Assembly (NCBI RefSeq): GCF_009877425.1
Contig: NZ_WXEY01000019.1
Span: forward strand, 1 to 64,000
Direction: 5' to 3'
Origin: Heliomicrobium undosum
GTDB taxonomy: Bacteria; Bacillota; Desulfitobacteriia; Heliobacteriales; Heliobacteriaceae
Length of the DNA stretch: 64,000 bases
In this document: positions 62,610-64,000 of the stretch, piece after piece
How the letters are laid out: each line of letters opens with the position of its first letter
Numbering within the stretch: position 1 is the first letter of the stretch
Position numbers and translations under genes: made by a program
The notes under the pieces: generated by a model
The model's input: the letters and a program-made list of their open reading frames with translations, nothing else
What the model was told of the DNA's origin: nothing
Database searches by the model: none

Positions 62610-62710
62610 TTGTTATTCTTTTTCGTCAAAAAAGCAGAAATATCCTGCGAGAAAGGAAAAGCATCGACGATTGTCGAATTAGGCCGCTAGGTTTACCGAA
62701 ATAGACAAAT

Positions 62711-62790
62711 CCTGAAATCCCGAGGAATCTTAAAGAACCCTAAGGAACTTTGAAGAACTCTACAGAATCCTGTTGAATGCTGTAGGACTT
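62711..62790. repeat. Eight imperfect 10-base tandem repeats
   Basis: Units such as TAAAGAACCC, TAAGGAACTT, TGAAGAACTC, TACAGAATCC and TGTTGAATGC follow each other with exact 10-base spacing. They lie 27-107 bases before the methyltransferase start, in non-coding DNA. The one-turn period suggests a repeated protein-binding or bent DNA tract. Confidence 0.7.
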
Positions 62791-62817
62791 GGGAAGGACA
62801 ACACCTGGAGGTCCAAC

Positions 62818-63879
62818 ATGACACGGGAACACAGCAAAAAAAGCGCCAAGGAACTGCCCCATCCCTTGATGCGCAACTCAAACGCGCCGAAAAACCGCAC
62901 GCTTTTTCTGGAGCCCGAGGACTGGCAGCGCTACGGGGAGATCCCCTCAGTGGATGAACTAACCGTTGAACACATTGCCGATGAATCGAGCGGTGTCGAA
63001 TTGACTGGTGACGTGCTAACCAGTGACGTGCTGACTGATGAAGCACTGACCCGTGACGGAGTGACTGGCGCTCAACCGGCCTGCCGCTGGCAAGCGGACC
63101 GGATTTACTGCGGCGACGGTCTGACCGGCATGTCGCGCCTGCCGGCGCAGTCGGTCGACCTGATATTTGCCGACCCGCCCTATTTTGGCCTGAAAAAAGA
63201 TTTCGGGTCGGGAAAGCGGTCGAACCCCTGGAAGACAATACAGGAATACATGGAATGGAACCGCGCCTGGTTCGCCGAGGCCGCCCGGCTGCTCAAACCC
63301 CATGGCGCCATCTATGTCTGCTGTGACTGGGAGTATTCGGGGCGCGTCCAGGAAATGCTCTCTGACTCCTTTGAGGTGCTTAACCGGATCACCTGGCGGC
63401 GGGAAAAGGGCCGCGGCGCCGCGAAGAACTGGAAGAACAACATGGAGGACATCTGGTTCGCCGTCGTCGACGGCGAACAGTACATCTTCAACCTGGAAGA
63501 TGTGAAGTTTCGCAAGGAGATCATCGCGCCCTACACGACGGCGGAGGGCAAGCCGAAGGACTGGATGGAGACCGATGCGGGGGAACGCTTCCGCATGACC
63601 TGCCCGCCCAACATCTGGACTGATCTAACGGTCCCCTTCTGGTCCATGCCGGAAAACACGCCCCACCCGACCCAGAAGCCGGAAAAGCTCGTGGAACGGT
63701 GCATCCTGGCCAGCAGCAACCCCGGCGCCCTGGTGCTCGATCCCTTCATGGGCTCCGGCACGACGGCGGCCGTCGCCCGCCGCCTCGGGCGGCGCTTCAT
63801 CGGCTTTGAGACGAACGAGGACTATGTCCGGCTGGCGATGAAGCGGCTGGACCGGGTGTCCGTTTCCGGTCCGGCGTAA
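62818..63879 (+). CDS. Solitary beta-class DNA methyltransferase
   Basis: A 353-residue methyltransferase; ATG 62818 follows GGAGG by six bases. The catalytic motif DPPYFGL is at residues 119-125 and the AdoMet-binding motif VLDPFMGSGTTAAVARRLGRRFIG is near residue 307-330, an order typical of the beta class (N6-adenine or N4-cytosine). The target-recognition region lies between them (RREKGRGAAKNWKNNMEDIWF). Residues about 64-84 are pentapeptide repeats (GDVLT, SDVLT, DEALT, RDGVT) in an N-terminal extension that ordinary members lack. No restriction enzyme gene adjoins in view, so it may be an orphan, regulatory enzyme or the rest lies to the right. Confidence 0.9.
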   Translation: MTREHSKKSAKELPHPLMRNSNAPKNRTLFLEPEDWQRYGEIPSVDELTVEHIADESSGVELTGDVLTSDVLTDEALTRDGVTGAQPACRWQADRIYCGDGLTGMSRLPAQSVDLIFADPPYFGLKKDFGSGKRSNPWKTIQEYMEWNRAWFAEAARLLKPHGAIYVCCDWEYSGRVQEMLSDSFEVLNRITWRREKGRGAAKNWKNNMEDIWFAVVDGEQYIFNLEDVKFRKEIIAPYTTAEGKPKDWMETDAGERFRMTCPPNIWTDLTVPFWSMPENTPHPTQKPEKLVERCILASSNPGALVLDPFMGSGTTAAVARRLGRRFIGFETNEDYVRLAMKRLDRVSVSGPA

Positions 63880-63911
63880 ACAGAGCATGAGTGGACTTGA
63901 TGAAGCCTGCG

Positions 63912-64000
63912 TCAGTCCAACTGCTTCGTTAGAGCGCAGTCATAGTTTTTCCCTTGCCAACTGTTCCGCTCCTCCAGCAGTTGGTCAATCCCCTGTAAGG
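63912..64000 (-). CDS. Partial gene at the right edge (C-terminal 28 residues)
   Basis: On the minus strand a frame enters from the right edge and ends with TGA at 63912-63914. The visible C-terminus (LQGIDQLLEERNSWQG, then KNYDCALTKQLD) is of ordinary protein composition. It is convergent with the methyltransferase gene. The stretch is too short to assign, and whether it is coding is uncertain. Confidence 0.45.
   Translation of the reverse strand, partial: LQGIDQLLEERNSWQGKNYDCALTKQLD

Overview
The window looks like chromosomal DNA of a moderately GC-rich Firmicute, most likely an anaerobic Clostridia-type organism. Heliobacteriaceae is my best guess and rests on gene content and style, not on a marker gene. 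The supporting signs are strong Shine-Dalgarno boxes in front of many TTG and GTG starts, a pcrA-ligA-ade-gatCAB gene run, an SdpR/SdpI pair, stalk-domain and beta-propeller secreted proteins, and a type I-C CRISPR system. No rRNA or tRNA gene was recognised.

Region 1 (1-10,000) is the end of an integrated mobile element that continues past the left edge. It carries conjugation-type membrane genes (a partial protein, a PrgI-like protein, a VirB2-like pilin), a RecD2-type helicase, a RepL-like winged-helix protein with iteron-like repeats nearby, a NusG-like elongation factor, a two-HTH sigma-like protein, and a divergent pair of XRE regulators with an ImmA-like peptidase. It ends with a large serine recombinase.

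Region 2 (9,909-25,070) is a complete type I-C CRISPR-Cas locus on the minus strand: cas3-cas5-cas8c-cas7-cas4-cas1-cas2, a 175-base leader, then 107 identical 32-base repeats with 106 spacers. The leader-distal end of the array touches the recombinase gene. The recombinase frame runs through a degenerate repeat and three perfect repeats before it stops. This junction is the most unusual feature of the window and suggests that the element integrated at, or inside, the array. Two pairs of spacers look like hits on related phages in the same register.

Region 3 (25,100-45,100) is mixed chromosomal DNA: a stalk-domain protein, the autoregulated sdpRI pair, a pyruvate-oxidase-like enzyme divergent from a lactate permease, a MutS2-like protein without its Smr domain, a PGP-rich protein with three aromatic repeats, a nitroreductase, an SfsA-DUF123 fusion, a soluble chemoreceptor-like protein, a PilZ protein, PanE, an alpha/beta hydrolase, a large PAS hybrid histidine kinase and a membrane chemoreceptor.

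Region 4 (45,100-57,250) is a tight minus-strand run, pcrA-ligA-ade-unknown-gatC-gatA-gatB, probably one operon for DNA repair and replication, purine salvage and tRNA amidation, closed by a strong terminator. Region 5 (57,250-64,000) holds small unknown proteins, a beta-propeller lipoprotein, a cysteine-rich protein, an MFS exporter, and a solitary beta-class DNA methyltransferase preceded by a 10-base periodic repeat.
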